Assembly (NCBI GenBank): GCA_016720805.1
Contig: JADKJZ010000014.1
Coordinates: 1,064,145-1,128,144, forward strand
From: Gemmatimonadota bacterium
GTDB lineage: Bacteria > Gemmatimonadota > Gemmatimonadetes > Gemmatimonadales > GWC2-71-9
Length of the DNA: 64,000 bases
Direction: 5' to 3'
Positions 15,834-25,627 of this stretch are shown piece after piece. Below the pieces are notes generated by a model. That model was not told the origin of the DNA. It saw only the letters and a list, made by a program, of their open reading frames with translations, and did no database searches. The translations under genes and the position numbers were made by a program. Numbering within the stretch: position 1 is the stretch's first letter; every line of letters begins with the position of its first letter.

Positions 15834-16104
15834 GGGACGCCACTTCGTGCTGGCGTGGACCATCGTCTTCCTGGCCGCCACCGGGGCGATCGTCGTGCGC
15901 AGTCGCACCGCGTTCGAGGCCACCAATCGGATCGGGAAGTTGCAGGAGGAGCGCGATCGGCTGCGCGAGGCCCAGGCGGACTTGCAGTCGCGCATCGCGG
16001 CGCTGAAGAGTCGTCCGGTCCTCGGCCCGAAAGCCGCTGCCCTCGGCCTGCACACCCCGTCCGATTCCGAGAGTGTCTCCCTCCGCGTCGAGCGGGCGCG
16101 CTAG
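15799..16104 (+). CDS. ftsL: FtsL-like divisome membrane protein
   Basis: A 101-residue bitopic protein: a basic cytoplasmic N-terminus (NRQRVQVRGRH), one membrane helix (about 16-34, FVLAWTIVFLAATGAIVV) and a periplasmic coiled coil (about 38-72, RIGKLQEERDRLREAQADLQ). FtsL sequences are poorly conserved, so the call rests on topology, coiled coil and position between rsmH and ftsI. It would join FtsQ and FtsB in the divisome core. ATG 15799 begins inside the rsmH 3' end, and the stop TAG abuts the ftsI ATG. Confidence 0.8.
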   Translation: MPATNRQRVQVRGRHFVLAWTIVFLAATGAIVVRSRTAFEATNRIGKLQEERDRLREAQADLQSRIAALKSRPVLGPKAAALGLHTPSDSESVSLRVERAR

Positions 16105-18078
16105 ATGGCGACTCCAGCGGCACGGCTCGTCGCGGTGCAGACGCTGCTTGTGCTCGGCGGCGCCGTCGTGCTGGGGCGCTCGTTCCAGTTGCAGGTCGTG
16201 CAGCATGCCCGGTGGGAGGCACGTGCCAAGGCGCTGCGCACCGAGAGCGACACCATCGATGCACGCCGCGGGACGATTTTCGATCGCAATGGCGTGCCGC
16301 TCGCCGAAACGCAGGAAGCCTACCGCATCACCCTCGCGAAGAACGAGTTCACCGACAGCGCCCGGATCGTCAAGCAGTTGTTGAAGCTGCCGGGCTTCAG
16401 CGCCGAGCGGGTCGCCAAGGCGATGGCGAAACGCTACCCCAACTTCTATGATGAACTGAGCGCCGAGGAGATTGCCCCGCTACGCGACCTGAAGGGGGTG
16501 CACTTCGACGTCGTGCGGCGCCGTGTCTACCCGCTGGAGCAACTGGCCCGGCCGCTGCTCGGGCGGCTCGACGACAAGGGTCGGGCCTCGGGCGGCGTCG
16601 AACGCATGCTCGACACGGTCCTGACGGGCACGCCGGGGTTGGCGATCTACCTTCGTGACGCCAGCAGCAAGGTGGTCAAGATTCCCAGCTCGATCATCCG
16701 TGCGCCGGTGGCGGGCAAGGATGTCTACCTCACCATCGACAACGCCCTCCAGGGCATCGTCGAGGGCGAACTTCGGCGCGCGGTCGCCGAGTATCAGGCC
16801 AAGGGCGGTGACGTCGTCGTGCTCGACGTGAAGAGCGGCGAGTTGCTCGCGTCGGCCTCGCTGCGGACGGACACCGCCACCGGGCGGCTGGTGCCGAACC
16901 TGGGAGCACTCGTGGAGGCGAATGAGCCCGGATCGACGGCCAAGCTCTTCACCGCCGCCGCCGTGCTGCGCGAGCGCGCAGACACGACACCCGTCTCCGG
17001 CGAGGGCGGCATCTGGCGGATCCCGCTGCCGGGCGGAAAGAGTCGTTCAATCGAAGATGTGCACGCCGAGTCGGGGATGCTGTCGCTCGGAGAGACGATC
17101 AAGGTGTCGAGCAACATCGGCATCTCGAAGTTCGGGTTGCGCATCACGCGGGAGCAGCAATTCCTGGCGCTGCGGGATTTCGGATTCGGGACGCCGGTGC
17201 TGCTCGGCATCCCCGGCGAGACGACGGGCTCGCTGCGCAATCCGGCGAACTGGGACATTCCCGTCCTCTCGCAACCTTCGATTTCGCAGGGCTACTTCTT
17301 CGAGGCCTCGGCGCTGCAGGTCGCGGCAGCGTACGCCGCGATCGCGAACGGCGGCCGCCTGATGGCGCCGTCGATCGTGCGCGAGGTGCGTGACGGCCGA
17401 GACAAGACGGTGCGCTGGCGCCACACGCCGACCCAGGTTCGTGAGGCGGTGACGCCCGACGTGGCCCATCAACTGATGGCATACCTCCGCCTCGCGACGG
17501 ATACCGGCGGTTCGGGGGCGAAGGCCCAGCTGGACCGCGCCACCGTCGTTGGCAAGACGGGTACCGCAAAGGTGCTGGTGCAGGGGCGATACGTTACTGG
17601 CGTCTATCGCGGCTCGTTCGCCGGACTGTACCCGGGCGAAGCACCGGAGGTCGTCGTCTACGTCATGATCGACCGTCCGAGCGGGATGGCGTTCTACGGT
17701 GGTCTGGTGGCGGCCCCGATGGTGCGGAACATCCTGCTGCAATCGCTCGCATCGCGGACGTCGCCGCTCAACCGCCCGAGTATCGAGACGCCGCTCGCCG
17801 CGCGGCGCGAGGCCCCGCTCGTTGTGGCGACCGGTGATCCGACGCGGCAGGTCGGCTTCCCGCTCCCCAAAGCCACGACGACGCCCGCTGGGTCGACCGC
17901 CGTGCCGATGGTCCAGGGACTTCCGGTGCGCGAGGCGATCGTGGCGCTGCATCGGGCCGGCTACCAGGTGCAACTCGCCGGCCGCGCCACGGGATTGGCC
18001 CGCCGTACCCTTCCCGTGGGCGGCGACACGCTGGCGCGCGCCCGCATCGTGACCCTTTACGCCGACTCGATCCCATGA
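16105..18078 (+). CDS. ftsI: Division transpeptidase FtsI (PBP3/SpoVD type) with PASTA tail
   Basis: A 657-residue class B penicillin-binding protein. An N-terminal membrane helix (about 8-25) is followed by a dimerisation domain starting near IDARRGTIFDRNG. The transpeptidase has the catalytic S277 in the STAK motif (277-280), SSN (335-337) and KTG (484-486). A C-terminal segment (about 588-657, containing VPMVQGLPVREAIVALHRAG) resembles one PASTA domain, as in SpoVD-type PBPs. It crosslinks septal peptidoglycan in partnership with the FtsW encoded downstream. Its stop overlaps the murE ATG (ATGA). Confidence 0.94.
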   Translation: MATPAARLVAVQTLLVLGGAVVLGRSFQLQVVQHARWEARAKALRTESDTIDARRGTIFDRNGVPLAETQEAYRITLAKNEFTDSARIVKQLLKLPGFSAERVAKAMAKRYPNFYDELSAEEIAPLRDLKGVHFDVVRRRVYPLEQLARPLLGRLDDKGRASGGVERMLDTVLTGTPGLAIYLRDASSKVVKIPSSIIRAPVAGKDVYLTIDNALQGIVEGELRRAVAEYQAKGGDVVVLDVKSGELLASASLRTDTATGRLVPNLGALVEANEPGSTAKLFTAAAVLRERADTTPVSGEGGIWRIPLPGGKSRSIEDVHAESGMLSLGETIKVSSNIGISKFGLRITREQQFLALRDFGFGTPVLLGIPGETTGSLRNPANWDIPVLSQPSISQGYFFEASALQVAAAYAAIANGGRLMAPSIVREVRDGRDKTVRWRHTPTQVREAVTPDVAHQLMAYLRLATDTGGSGAKAQLDRATVVGKTGTAKVLVQGRYVTGVYRGSFAGLYPGEAPEVVVYVMIDRPSGMAFYGGLVAAPMVRNILLQSLASRTSPLNRPSIETPLAARREAPLVVATGDPTRQVGFPLPKATTTPAGSTAVPMVQGLPVREAIVALHRAGYQVQLAGRATGLARRTLPVGGDTLARARIVTLYADSIP

Positions 18079-19523
18079 CGCTGCAGGCGCTGGTGGCGGT
18101 TCTCCGACAGTTCGATCTCCTTGTCTCCGCTCCACTCGACGATCCCGCCGTGAGCGGGGTGGCGGTAGACTCGCGCCGCGTCACGCCAGGGACGCTGTTC
18201 ATCGCGGAGCGAGGCAGTGACGCGGACGGTCATGCCTACGTCGCCGCTGCCGTCGCCGCGGGGGCAAGCGCAGTGGTGGTCGAGCACTCGATGGGGATCA
18301 CGGCCCCGGAAATCGTCGTCACGGACGGTCGCGCCGCGGCCCGTCGTCTGGCGGAGGCGTGGTACCACCATCCGGCGGAGTCCCTTCGCATCGTTGCCGT
18401 CACCGGTACCAACGGGAAGACGACGACCACCGCGTTGGTGCGACACCTCCTCAACGCCGAGGGCACCGCTGGAAGCATCGGCACGTTGGGGGCATTCGAC
18501 GGTAGCGGGCGGGCGGTCAGCTCGACGGCGGGCACGCTGACGACTCCTGGTAGTGTCGACATGCAGGCCACGCTGCGGGCGATGGTTGACGCCGGGGTGC
18601 GCCATGTCGCGATGGAGGCGTCCTCCCACGCCCTCGACCAGGGACGGCTCGATGCCATCACCTTCGCCGGCGCGATCTTCACCAACCTGACGCGCGAGCA
18701 CCTCGACTACCACCACACGATGGAGGCCTACCTCGCGGCAAAGCTGCGGCTCGCCGACCTCGTCGCCCCCGATGGTGTCCTCGCCATCAACGCCGATGAT
18801 CCGGCGTGGTCGTCGTTGCACGGCGATCGACGGGCAGTGCGCTGGGGCCACGCTGCCGATGCCGACGTCCGCATCGAGGAGTTGGTGGCCCTCACCGCCG
18901 GGAGCCGATTCACCCTGACCGGCCGCTTCGGCACCGCAGAGGTGGCGATTCCGCTTCCGGGCGAATTCAATGTCGCCAACGCGGTCGGTGCCGCGGCGGT
19001 CATGCTCGGCCTCGGCATGCCGATGGCCGAGGTCGTGGCGCGGCTTGGCGAGTCGCCGCAGATTCCCGGCCGGATGGAGCGGATCATCGACGCGCCCTTC
19101 CACGTGATCCGCGACTATGCCCATACCCCCGACGCCTACGAGCGCGTCCTGGCGACCATCCGTCCGCTGACCCCGGGACGGATCATCGTGGTCTTCGGCT
19201 GTGGCGGCGATCGTGACGGCGGCAAGCGACCCATCATGGGCGAGATCGCGGCGCGTCTGGCCGATCATGTCATCCTCACCAGCGACAATCCGCGGACGGA
19301 AGATCCCGATCGGATCATCGACGACATCGCGGCAGGGATGCCGAAGGGCTCCTATGAGCGGGAGCTCGACCGCTACATCGCCATCGCGATGGCCACCGGC
19401 CAGGCCCGTCCGGGCGACGTGGTGCTGCTGCTCGGCAAGGGGCACGAGACCTATCAGGTGATCGGCCACGAGAAGGAGCCGTTCGATGAGCGCGCCATCG
19501 TGCTGGGGTTGGTCGGCCGATGA
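18075..19523 (+). CDS. murE: UDP-MurNAc-tripeptide synthetase MurE (meso-Dap adding)
   Basis: A 482-residue Mur ligase. It has ATP-binding GTNGKTTTT (111-119), the lysine K223 that is normally carbamylated, and the substrate motif DNPR (404-407). DNPR is the meso-diaminopimelate signature; lysine-adding enzymes differ there, so the peptidoglycan is predicted to be of the meso-Dap type. It adds the third stem-peptide residue to UDP-MurNAc-L-Ala-D-Glu in the cytoplasm. Both ends overlap the neighbours by four bases. Confidence 0.96.
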   Translation: MTLQALVAVLRQFDLLVSAPLDDPAVSGVAVDSRRVTPGTLFIAERGSDADGHAYVAAAVAAGASAVVVEHSMGITAPEIVVTDGRAAARRLAEAWYHHPAESLRIVAVTGTNGKTTTTALVRHLLNAEGTAGSIGTLGAFDGSGRAVSSTAGTLTTPGSVDMQATLRAMVDAGVRHVAMEASSHALDQGRLDAITFAGAIFTNLTREHLDYHHTMEAYLAAKLRLADLVAPDGVLAINADDPAWSSLHGDRRAVRWGHAADADVRIEELVALTAGSRFTLTGRFGTAEVAIPLPGEFNVANAVGAAAVMLGLGMPMAEVVARLGESPQIPGRMERIIDAPFHVIRDYAHTPDAYERVLATIRPLTPGRIIVVFGCGGDRDGGKRPIMGEIAARLADHVILTSDNPRTEDPDRIIDDIAAGMPKGSYERELDRYIAIAMATGQARPGDVVLLLGKGHETYQVIGHEKEPFDERAIVLGLVGR

Positions 19524-20875
19524 GCATCGCGTGGACGGCCGCGCAGGTGTGCGAGGCACTAGGGCTCCCCACTCCCGGATTCGAAGCGCACTACGCCCAG
19601 GTCGGGACCGACACCCGCGCGCTCGTCCCCGGCTCGCTCTTCGTCGCCCTGGTGGGTGAACGATTCGATGCCCATGACTACCTCGAGGCAGCGCGTGACG
19701 CAGGCGCCACAGGCGCCGTCGTGCGGCGGGGCGCGCCGGCGGTCGAGGGGCTGACCCTCTATCCGGTGGACGACACGCTGCATGCCCTCGGCGAGTTGGC
19801 CCATGCCCGCCGCGAGCGGTTCACTGGTCCGGTGATTGCCATCACGGGGCAGAACGGCAAGACGTCGACGAAGGAGATGGTGGCCGCGGTGCTCGCCACG
19901 CGCTGGAAGACCCACCGCACCCGGGCCAACGACAACAACCTCGTCGGCGTGCCGCTCACCGTGCTGCAGGCGCCTGAGGAGACCGAGGCGATGGTGGTCG
20001 AGGCCGGCGCCAATGTGCCGGGCGAGATTCCGCGGTACCGCGAGATCCTCCGGCCCGACATCGCCCTGGTCACCAACGCCGGCGCTGGCCATCTCGAGGG
20101 CTTCGGCTCCGTAGCCGGGGTGGTGAAGGAGAAGCTCTCCCTCACGCGCGACGTGCCGCTGGCGATTGTCGGGCTCGAGCCAGCCGATCTGGTGCCTGGC
20201 GCTCGTGCCCTCGCGAAGCGGGTGATCACGGCCGGGCTCGACGATGCCGACGTCACGCCGACCAGCGTCACGCTCGGTGCCGACGGGCGGCCGATCGTGT
20301 CGATCGACGGCCGCACCTTCCATCTCGCGGCGCGTGGACGGCACCAGGCAGGGAATGCCATGTTCGCCTGGGGCGTGGCCCGCGAGCTTGGGCTGGACCT
20401 GGACGCCGTCGCGAAGGCGCTGGAAGCGTTCACGATTCCCGGCGGCCGCGGCGAATTGAAGCATCACGGGGCGCTGACGGTGCTCAATGACGGCTACAAT
20501 GCCAACCCGCAGTCGTTCGCGAGTGTGATCGCCCTCGCGCAGGAGATGCGGGCGGGCAAGACGCTGGTCTTCGTGGCGGGGACGATGCGGGAGTTGGGTG
20601 ACCACGCCCCGGCACTCCACGCCGAAGTGGCGGCGCAGTTGGCCGAGCTGCAACCGGAGTTGCTGGCCCTGGTCGGAGAATTTGTGCCGGCCTTCGCGCC
20701 CTACCGGGCTGCCTTCGCCGGTCGGCTGCTCGAGGCCCCCGACGCCGACACGATGGGGCCGCTGCTGGCGGCGCGGTTGAAGGGAGATGAACTCGTGGTG
20801 TTGAAGGGTTCTCGCGGGGTCACCCTTGAGCGTATCCTTCCCGCCATCCTGCCACGCGCCGCCACCACCGCCTGA
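19520..20875 (+). CDS. murF: UDP-MurNAc-pentapeptide synthetase MurF
   Basis: A 451-residue Mur ligase with the MurF form of the ATP loop, GQNGKTSTKEM (110-120), the motif THRTRANDNNLVGVPLT, and NDGYNANPQS in the second half. It adds D-Ala-D-Ala to the UDP-MurNAc tripeptide. No ddl gene lies nearby, so the dipeptide is made elsewhere; D-Ala itself would come from alr at 48 kb. ATG 19520 is in an ATGA overlap with murE, and mraY starts 6 bases after its stop. Confidence 0.95.
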   Translation: MSIAWTAAQVCEALGLPTPGFEAHYAQVGTDTRALVPGSLFVALVGERFDAHDYLEAARDAGATGAVVRRGAPAVEGLTLYPVDDTLHALGELAHARRERFTGPVIAITGQNGKTSTKEMVAAVLATRWKTHRTRANDNNLVGVPLTVLQAPEETEAMVVEAGANVPGEIPRYREILRPDIALVTNAGAGHLEGFGSVAGVVKEKLSLTRDVPLAIVGLEPADLVPGARALAKRVITAGLDDADVTPTSVTLGADGRPIVSIDGRTFHLAARGRHQAGNAMFAWGVARELGLDLDAVAKALEAFTIPGGRGELKHHGALTVLNDGYNANPQSFASVIALAQEMRAGKTLVFVAGTMRELGDHAPALHAEVAAQLAELQPELLALVGEFVPAFAPYRAAFAGRLLEAPDADTMGPLLAARLKGDELVVLKGSRGVTLERILPAILPRAATTA

Positions 20876-20881
20876 GGGCCG

Positions 20882-22003
20882 ATGCTCTACCACCTGCTCG
20901 CCGGCAAGTCGGGGCTGCTGTCCAACCTCCTCACCTACATATCGTTCCGCGCCGCGGCCGCCATGGTCACCGCGCTCGGCATCGCGTTTCTGCTTGGTCC
21001 GGTGATCATCCGGAAGCTGCACGCGTTGAAGGTGGGGCAGGTGATCCGCGCCGAGGGACCGGCCAGCCACCAGGCCAAGCGCGGCACGCCGACGATGGGC
21101 GGCATCATCATCATCCTGGCGACGGTGATTCCGACGCTGCTCTTCGCACCGCTCACCAATCGCTTCGTCATCGTGAGTGTGGTGGCGATGCTCTGGTGCG
21201 GGGCGATCGGCTTTCTCGACGACTACCTCAAGGTGGTTCAGGGGCAGTCCCGCGGGCTCGTCGCCAAGTGGAAGTTGACCGGACAGGTCACCTTCGGCGT
21301 CTCACTCGGCATCTTGCTCATTGTCTGGCCGGTGGTCAATCCGGCGATGATTCCCGCCGAGGGAACGACCGTTCCGTTCTTCAAGTATCTGGTGGTCACC
21401 TTCGCGCCGTGGTTGTACGTCGTCTTCGTCACGGGCGTGGTGACGGGCTTCTCGAACGCCGTGAACCTCACCGACGGGCTGGATGGTCTCGCGACCGGTC
21501 TCTCGACCATCGCCGCTGGCGCCTTCGCCTCCTTCGCCTATGTGCTCGGGCGCGTCGACACCACGGCGTACCTGAACCTCTTCTACCTCCCCGGTTCGGG
21601 CGAACTCTCGGTCTTCTGCGCCGCCCTGATGGGGGCCTGCCTGGGCTTCCTCTGGTTCAACGCGCATCCGGCCAAGGTCTTCATGGGCGACACCGGCTCG
21701 CTTGCCCTCGGGGGCGCGTTCGGCACGGTGGCGATCCTGCTCAAGAGTGAATTCCTGCTGGTCATCATCGGCGGCGTCTTCGTCGCGGAAGCGGTCTCGG
21801 TGATGCTGCAGACGTCGGTGTACAAGTGGAACAAGCGGACCCGCGGCCGGGAGTATGCCGACTCGCACCGCGTCTTCCGGATGGCGCCGCTGCACCACCA
21901 CTTCGAGAAGTTGGGCTGGGCCGAGACGACCGTGGTCGTGCGCTTCTGGATTCTCGGGATCTTCTGTGCGCTGGTGGCACTGGCCACCCTGAAGCTGCGA
22001 TGA
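20882..22003 (+). CDS. mraY: Phospho-MurNAc-pentapeptide translocase MraY
   Basis: A 373-residue polytopic membrane enzyme with about ten helices. Diagnostic motifs are PTMGGIIII, FLDDYLKV (the DD catalytic pair), NAVNLTDGLDGLATG, FMGDTGSLALGG and HHHFEKLGW. It transfers phospho-MurNAc-pentapeptide to undecaprenyl phosphate to make lipid I on the inner face of the cytoplasmic membrane. ATG 20882 follows the murF stop by 6 bases, and its TGA overlaps the murD ATG. Confidence 0.97.
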   Translation: MLYHLLAGKSGLLSNLLTYISFRAAAAMVTALGIAFLLGPVIIRKLHALKVGQVIRAEGPASHQAKRGTPTMGGIIIILATVIPTLLFAPLTNRFVIVSVVAMLWCGAIGFLDDYLKVVQGQSRGLVAKWKLTGQVTFGVSLGILLIVWPVVNPAMIPAEGTTVPFFKYLVVTFAPWLYVVFVTGVVTGFSNAVNLTDGLDGLATGLSTIAAGAFASFAYVLGRVDTTAYLNLFYLPGSGELSVFCAALMGACLGFLWFNAHPAKVFMGDTGSLALGGAFGTVAILLKSEFLLVIIGGVFVAEAVSVMLQTSVYKWNKRTRGREYADSHRVFRMAPLHHHFEKLGWAETTVVVRFWILGIFCALVALATLKLR

Positions 22004-23370
22004 ATCGCTTCGCCGGGTGGCAAGCGGACGGTCGCGAAGTCGCCGTCGCGGGGCTCGCCAGGAGCGGCGCGGCCGCGGCGCAGCTGCTGCGAGCGCGCGG
22101 GATTCCCGTGTATGTCTCGGATGGCGGGGCAGGGGAGAAGGTAGTCGCGGTCGCCGCAGAGTTGCGCGCGCTGCAGGACCCGCAGCTCGACGTGCAGCTT
22201 GGCGCCCATGATCTGGCACGGATTGGCCGTTGCGCCGCGCTGATCCTCTCGCCTGGCATCCCGCCGACGGCGGCGGTGGTGCGCGCCGCGGTCGATGCGG
22301 GCGTTCCGGTATTGGCCGAGGCACAACTCGGGCTCGACGCGCTCGCCGGCGTCCCCTACATCGCGGTGACCGGCACCAACGGAAAGACCACCACCACCGC
22401 CCTCCTCGAGCACCTGATGCAGGCGGCTGGTCGGCATGCCGTCGCGGCGGGCAACATCGGCCTGCCGCTCTCGGACGTCGCGCGGAGCGCCACGCCGCCC
22501 GAATGGCTGGCCGTGGAACTGTCGTCGTTTCAGTTGCACGATTGTCCCGACCTCATGCCGACGGTGGGGATTCTCACCAACCTCGCGCCCGACCATCTCG
22601 ATCGCTACCCCGACCTGGCATCGTATTACGCCGACAAGGCGCGCCTCTTCGCCCGGGCCTCGGGGATGTCCTGCTGGGTGACCAACCTTGATGATCCCGA
22701 GTCGCGCCGGATGATCGCCGCCGTCCCCGGTCGGCATCTGGCCTTTTCGGTGGCGCCTGGTGTCCGCGCCGACGCCTGGTACGACCGTGCCGGCGACCAG
22801 TTGATGCTCGCCGGTGCGCCGTTGTTGCCGCGCGAGGCGTTGCCGCTCCTCGGCGACCACAACGTCGCCAACGTTCTCGCAGCGGCGTTGGCGCTCCACG
22901 CCACCGGAATCGGCCATGCCGCACTCGCCGACGGCATCCGCACCTTCCGCCCGATGGCGCATCGCCTCGAGCCGGTGCGCGAGGTGGACGGCGTCCTCTG
23001 GGTGAACGATTCCAAGGCGACCAACGTCGCCTCGACCGTCGTCGCGGTGGAGGCGATGCAGCGTCCATTCGTCCTGTTGCTCGGCGGCCGTCACAAGGGA
23101 GAGCCCTACACCGCGCTGCTCAAGCCGTTGGCGGCGCACGGCGTTGCCGTGGTGGCGTATGGTGAGGCGGCGGGACTCATCCAGGCGGACCTCGGCGCCG
23201 GCATCCGCGTAGTGCCCGCCGGAGATTTTGCCGAAGTCATGGCGACGGCACGGGCGCTTGCGCCACGGGGCGGGGCCGTGCTCCTGTCGCCGGCCTGCTC
23301 CAGCTACGACATGTTTGACCATTACGAACACCGTGGCGGCACCTTCCGCCAGATCGTGGAGTCCTGGTGA
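22000..23370 (+). CDS. murD: UDP-MurNAc-L-Ala:D-Glu ligase MurD
   Basis: A 456-residue Mur ligase. The N-terminal substrate domain contains the MurD-typical LILSPGIPP (82-89), the ATP loop is GTNGKTTTT (125-133), and ELSSFQL and NILTNLAPDHLDR-like stretches follow. The C-terminal domain has NDSKATN and LLLGGRHKG. It adds D-glutamate to UDP-MurNAc-L-Ala. The order in the cluster (mraY-murD-ftsW-murG) is the canonical one. ATG 22000 and the stop at 23368-23370 both overlap the neighbouring genes by four bases. Confidence 0.96.
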   Translation: MNRFAGWQADGREVAVAGLARSGAAAAQLLRARGIPVYVSDGGAGEKVVAVAAELRALQDPQLDVQLGAHDLARIGRCAALILSPGIPPTAAVVRAAVDAGVPVLAEAQLGLDALAGVPYIAVTGTNGKTTTTALLEHLMQAAGRHAVAAGNIGLPLSDVARSATPPEWLAVELSSFQLHDCPDLMPTVGILTNLAPDHLDRYPDLASYYADKARLFARASGMSCWVTNLDDPESRRMIAAVPGRHLAFSVAPGVRADAWYDRAGDQLMLAGAPLLPREALPLLGDHNVANVLAAALALHATGIGHAALADGIRTFRPMAHRLEPVREVDGVLWVNDSKATNVASTVVAVEAMQRPFVLLLGGRHKGEPYTALLKPLAAHGVAVVAYGEAAGLIQADLGAGIRVVPAGDFAEVMATARALAPRGGAVLLSPACSSYDMFDHYEHRGGTFRQIVESW

Positions 23371-24527
23371 GTCCGAACGCGGTACGCCACCCTGGAGAAC
23401 TGCGCTGGGAGACCAACCTCCTCGCGTGCGTGACGCTGACGCTCACCGGCTTCGGCGTCATGAACTGCTACAGCACTGGCAGCTATGTCACACAGTGGCA
23501 TACCGAGGCGTCACAGCAACTCTCCGGGGCGCTGATTGGGGGCGTGGCGTTCCTGGTGGCGGCGTACGTCGACTATGGCGTCTGGCGAAAGCTCGCCAAG
23601 CCGATGTTCTACGCCACGCTCGGCGGTCTGGTCCTGCTGGCGATCGTGTCGCTGATCTGGAAGGGGAAGCAGGCGCCGTCGATCCTCGGCACGCTGTTCC
23701 CGTACCGCCTTGGTGCGCATCGGTGGATCTATGTCGGCGTGCAGGTGCAGGTTTCCGAAATCGCCCGCTTCACCTTGGCCGCATACGTGGCGATGCTGGC
23801 GGCTGGGGCCGGGCAGAAGTTGCGGCATTGGACCACCGGGTTCATGCCGCTCATGGGCGTCGTGATCGGGACCGTCTTGCTGGTCGCGGCCGAGCCGTCG
23901 CTGTCGATGTCCGTGGTACTGGCGGTCGTGGGTACCATGATCATCTTCACCGCCGGTGCGCGGATCACGCATTTCCTCCCCTTGGTGGCCATCGCCGCCC
24001 TGGCGCTCTTTGTCGTCCTCAAGTTCGACCCGGTGCGTTCCGAACGCATGCAGACCGCGGCCGTCTCGTCGCTGGAATGCAATGCCCGGGATGACCAGTC
24101 GTGCAAGTCGCTCATCGGCTTCGGCAGTGGCGGCATGCTCGGCGTCGGCTTCGGACAGGGAACGCAGCTGCTCGGACACGTCCCACTTGGCTACTCCGAC
24201 TTCCTGTTGTCGGGCATCGGCGAGGAGTGGGGTTTTCTGGGGATCGTCTTCATCGTTCTGGGCTTCGGGCTCTTCTGCTGGCTGGGATTCCGAATCTCGC
24301 GGACCGCGCGAGATCCGTTCGGGACGTACCTCGCGGCGGGTCTCACCATTCCCGTCGGCGTGACCGCGCTCGCGCATGCGGCGGTTGTCACGCGCATGGG
24401 ACCGGTGACCGGCTTGACACTGCCGTTCATGTCCGCGGGGCGGGTGTCGCTGATTCTGTACCTCTTCTCCGCCGGAGTCCTCGTCAACATCGGACGGCGA
24501 CGCGGGCGGCCCGCGCGGCAAACGTGA
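23367..24527 (+). CDS. ftsW: SEDS glycosyltransferase FtsW
   Basis: A 386-residue polytopic protein of the SEDS family (FtsW, RodA, SpoVE). Family features are the PYRLGAHRWIYVGVQVQVSEI region, the AAEPSLSMSVVL stretch, the periplasmic loop with SLIGFGSGGMLGVGFGQGTQ, and PFMSAGRVSLI near the end. SEDS proteins polymerise lipid II, and FtsW works with FtsI at the septum. The position between murD and murG favours FtsW over RodA. The GTG start (23367) is in a GTGA overlap with murD. Confidence 0.94.
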   Translation: MSPNAVRHPGELRWETNLLACVTLTLTGFGVMNCYSTGSYVTQWHTEASQQLSGALIGGVAFLVAAYVDYGVWRKLAKPMFYATLGGLVLLAIVSLIWKGKQAPSILGTLFPYRLGAHRWIYVGVQVQVSEIARFTLAAYVAMLAAGAGQKLRHWTTGFMPLMGVVIGTVLLVAAEPSLSMSVVLAVVGTMIIFTAGARITHFLPLVAIAALALFVVLKFDPVRSERMQTAAVSSLECNARDDQSCKSLIGFGSGGMLGVGFGQGTQLLGHVPLGYSDFLLSGIGEEWGFLGIVFIVLGFGLFCWLGFRISRTARDPFGTYLAAGLTIPVGVTALAHAAVVTRMGPVTGLTLPFMSAGRVSLILYLFSAGVLVNIGRRRGRPARQT

Positions 24528-25627
24528 CCACCGTCTTGCTGGCAGGCGGTGGCACCGGCGGTCACCTGATGCCGGCACTCGCCATCGCCCAGCAGTTGCA
24601 GGCGCGCCACCCCGACTGGCGGATCGTGTTCGCGGGTGCTGAACGCGGGATCGAGGCGACCGTCCTCCCCGAACGGGGCCTCCCGCACCGCCTCTTTCCG
24701 TTCGAACCAATCCATCGACGGCAGTGGTGGCGCAACGTCAAGTGGCCGCTGCTCGCGTGGCGCGTGGCGCGGGCCGTCGACCGCATGCTGGATGACGAAC
24801 GCCCGGCCCTGGTGATCGGGACCGGCGGCTATGTGAGCGGCCCCGTCGTGTGGCGTGCTGCGCGGCGCGGGATCCCCACGGCGATCCTCGAGCTCGATGT
24901 CCTCCCGGGGTTTGCCACCCGGCGCGCCGCGCCGATGGTGCAGGAGATCTGGACCGCCTCGCCGGAAGGACTCGCGGCGCTGGGGCCTGGCGCAGCCGCG
25001 CGCGGCCGGGTGACTGGCGCGCCGATCACGCCGCCCGACCCGACGCGCCGCGATGCGGCCCGCCAGAAGTTCGGCCTGACGGACGACCGACCGGTGCTGG
25101 TGATGACTGGTGGCAGCCAGGGCTCTCTCGCGATGAACCGGTTGATCGCCGATTGGCTGCGTGATGGCGGCGTGGCCAACGCGCACCTGATCTGGGCCAC
25201 TGGGCGCGGCACGTACCAAGAGTTTGCACACCACCATCTGCCACCCGACGTGACCGTCGTGCCGTTCCTCGACCCGATGGCCGATGCCTGGGCGGTGGCT
25301 GACCTCTGCGTGGCGCGTGCCGGGATGATGACCCTTGCCGAGCTCTGCGCGTGGGGTATTCCGTCGGTGCTGGTGCCGCTGCCCACCGCCGCTGCCGATC
25401 ACCAGCGTCACAACGCCGAGGCGATGGCCGCCGCAGGGGCAAGCGTGGTGCTTGAGCAGGCGGGACTCACCGCGCAGCATCTCGGTGACACGCTCACGGC
25501 CCTCCTGGCTGACGCCCCGCGACGCGCGGCCATGGCGGCCGACGCACGGCGACGCGGCAAGCCGGACGCTGCACGGCAGATCGCCGAGCGGTGCGAGCTC
25601 CTCATTGCCTCGGGAGCCTCGTCATGA
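24524..25627 (+). CDS. murG: Lipid II synthase MurG
   Basis: A 367-residue GT-B glycosyltransferase. The acceptor-binding loop GGGTGGH is at 8-14; GTGGYVSGP and the nucleotide-binding GGSQGS and RAGMMTLAELCAWGIPS follow. It transfers GlcNAc from UDP-GlcNAc to lipid I at the membrane inner face. A common family motif HEQN around residue 125 is replaced by LELDVLPG, a modest departure. GTG 24524 overlaps the ftsW stop (GTGA), and its own stop overlaps the DUF2264 gene. Confidence 0.93.
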   Translation: MTTVLLAGGGTGGHLMPALAIAQQLQARHPDWRIVFAGAERGIEATVLPERGLPHRLFPFEPIHRRQWWRNVKWPLLAWRVARAVDRMLDDERPALVIGTGGYVSGPVVWRAARRGIPTAILELDVLPGFATRRAAPMVQEIWTASPEGLAALGPGAAARGRVTGAPITPPDPTRRDAARQKFGLTDDRPVLVMTGGSQGSLAMNRLIADWLRDGGVANAHLIWATGRGTYQEFAHHHLPPDVTVVPFLDPMADAWAVADLCVARAGMMTLAELCAWGIPSVLVPLPTAAADHQRHNAEAMAAAGASVVLEQAGLTAQHLGDTLTALLADAPRRAAMAADARRRGKPDAARQIAERCELLIASGASS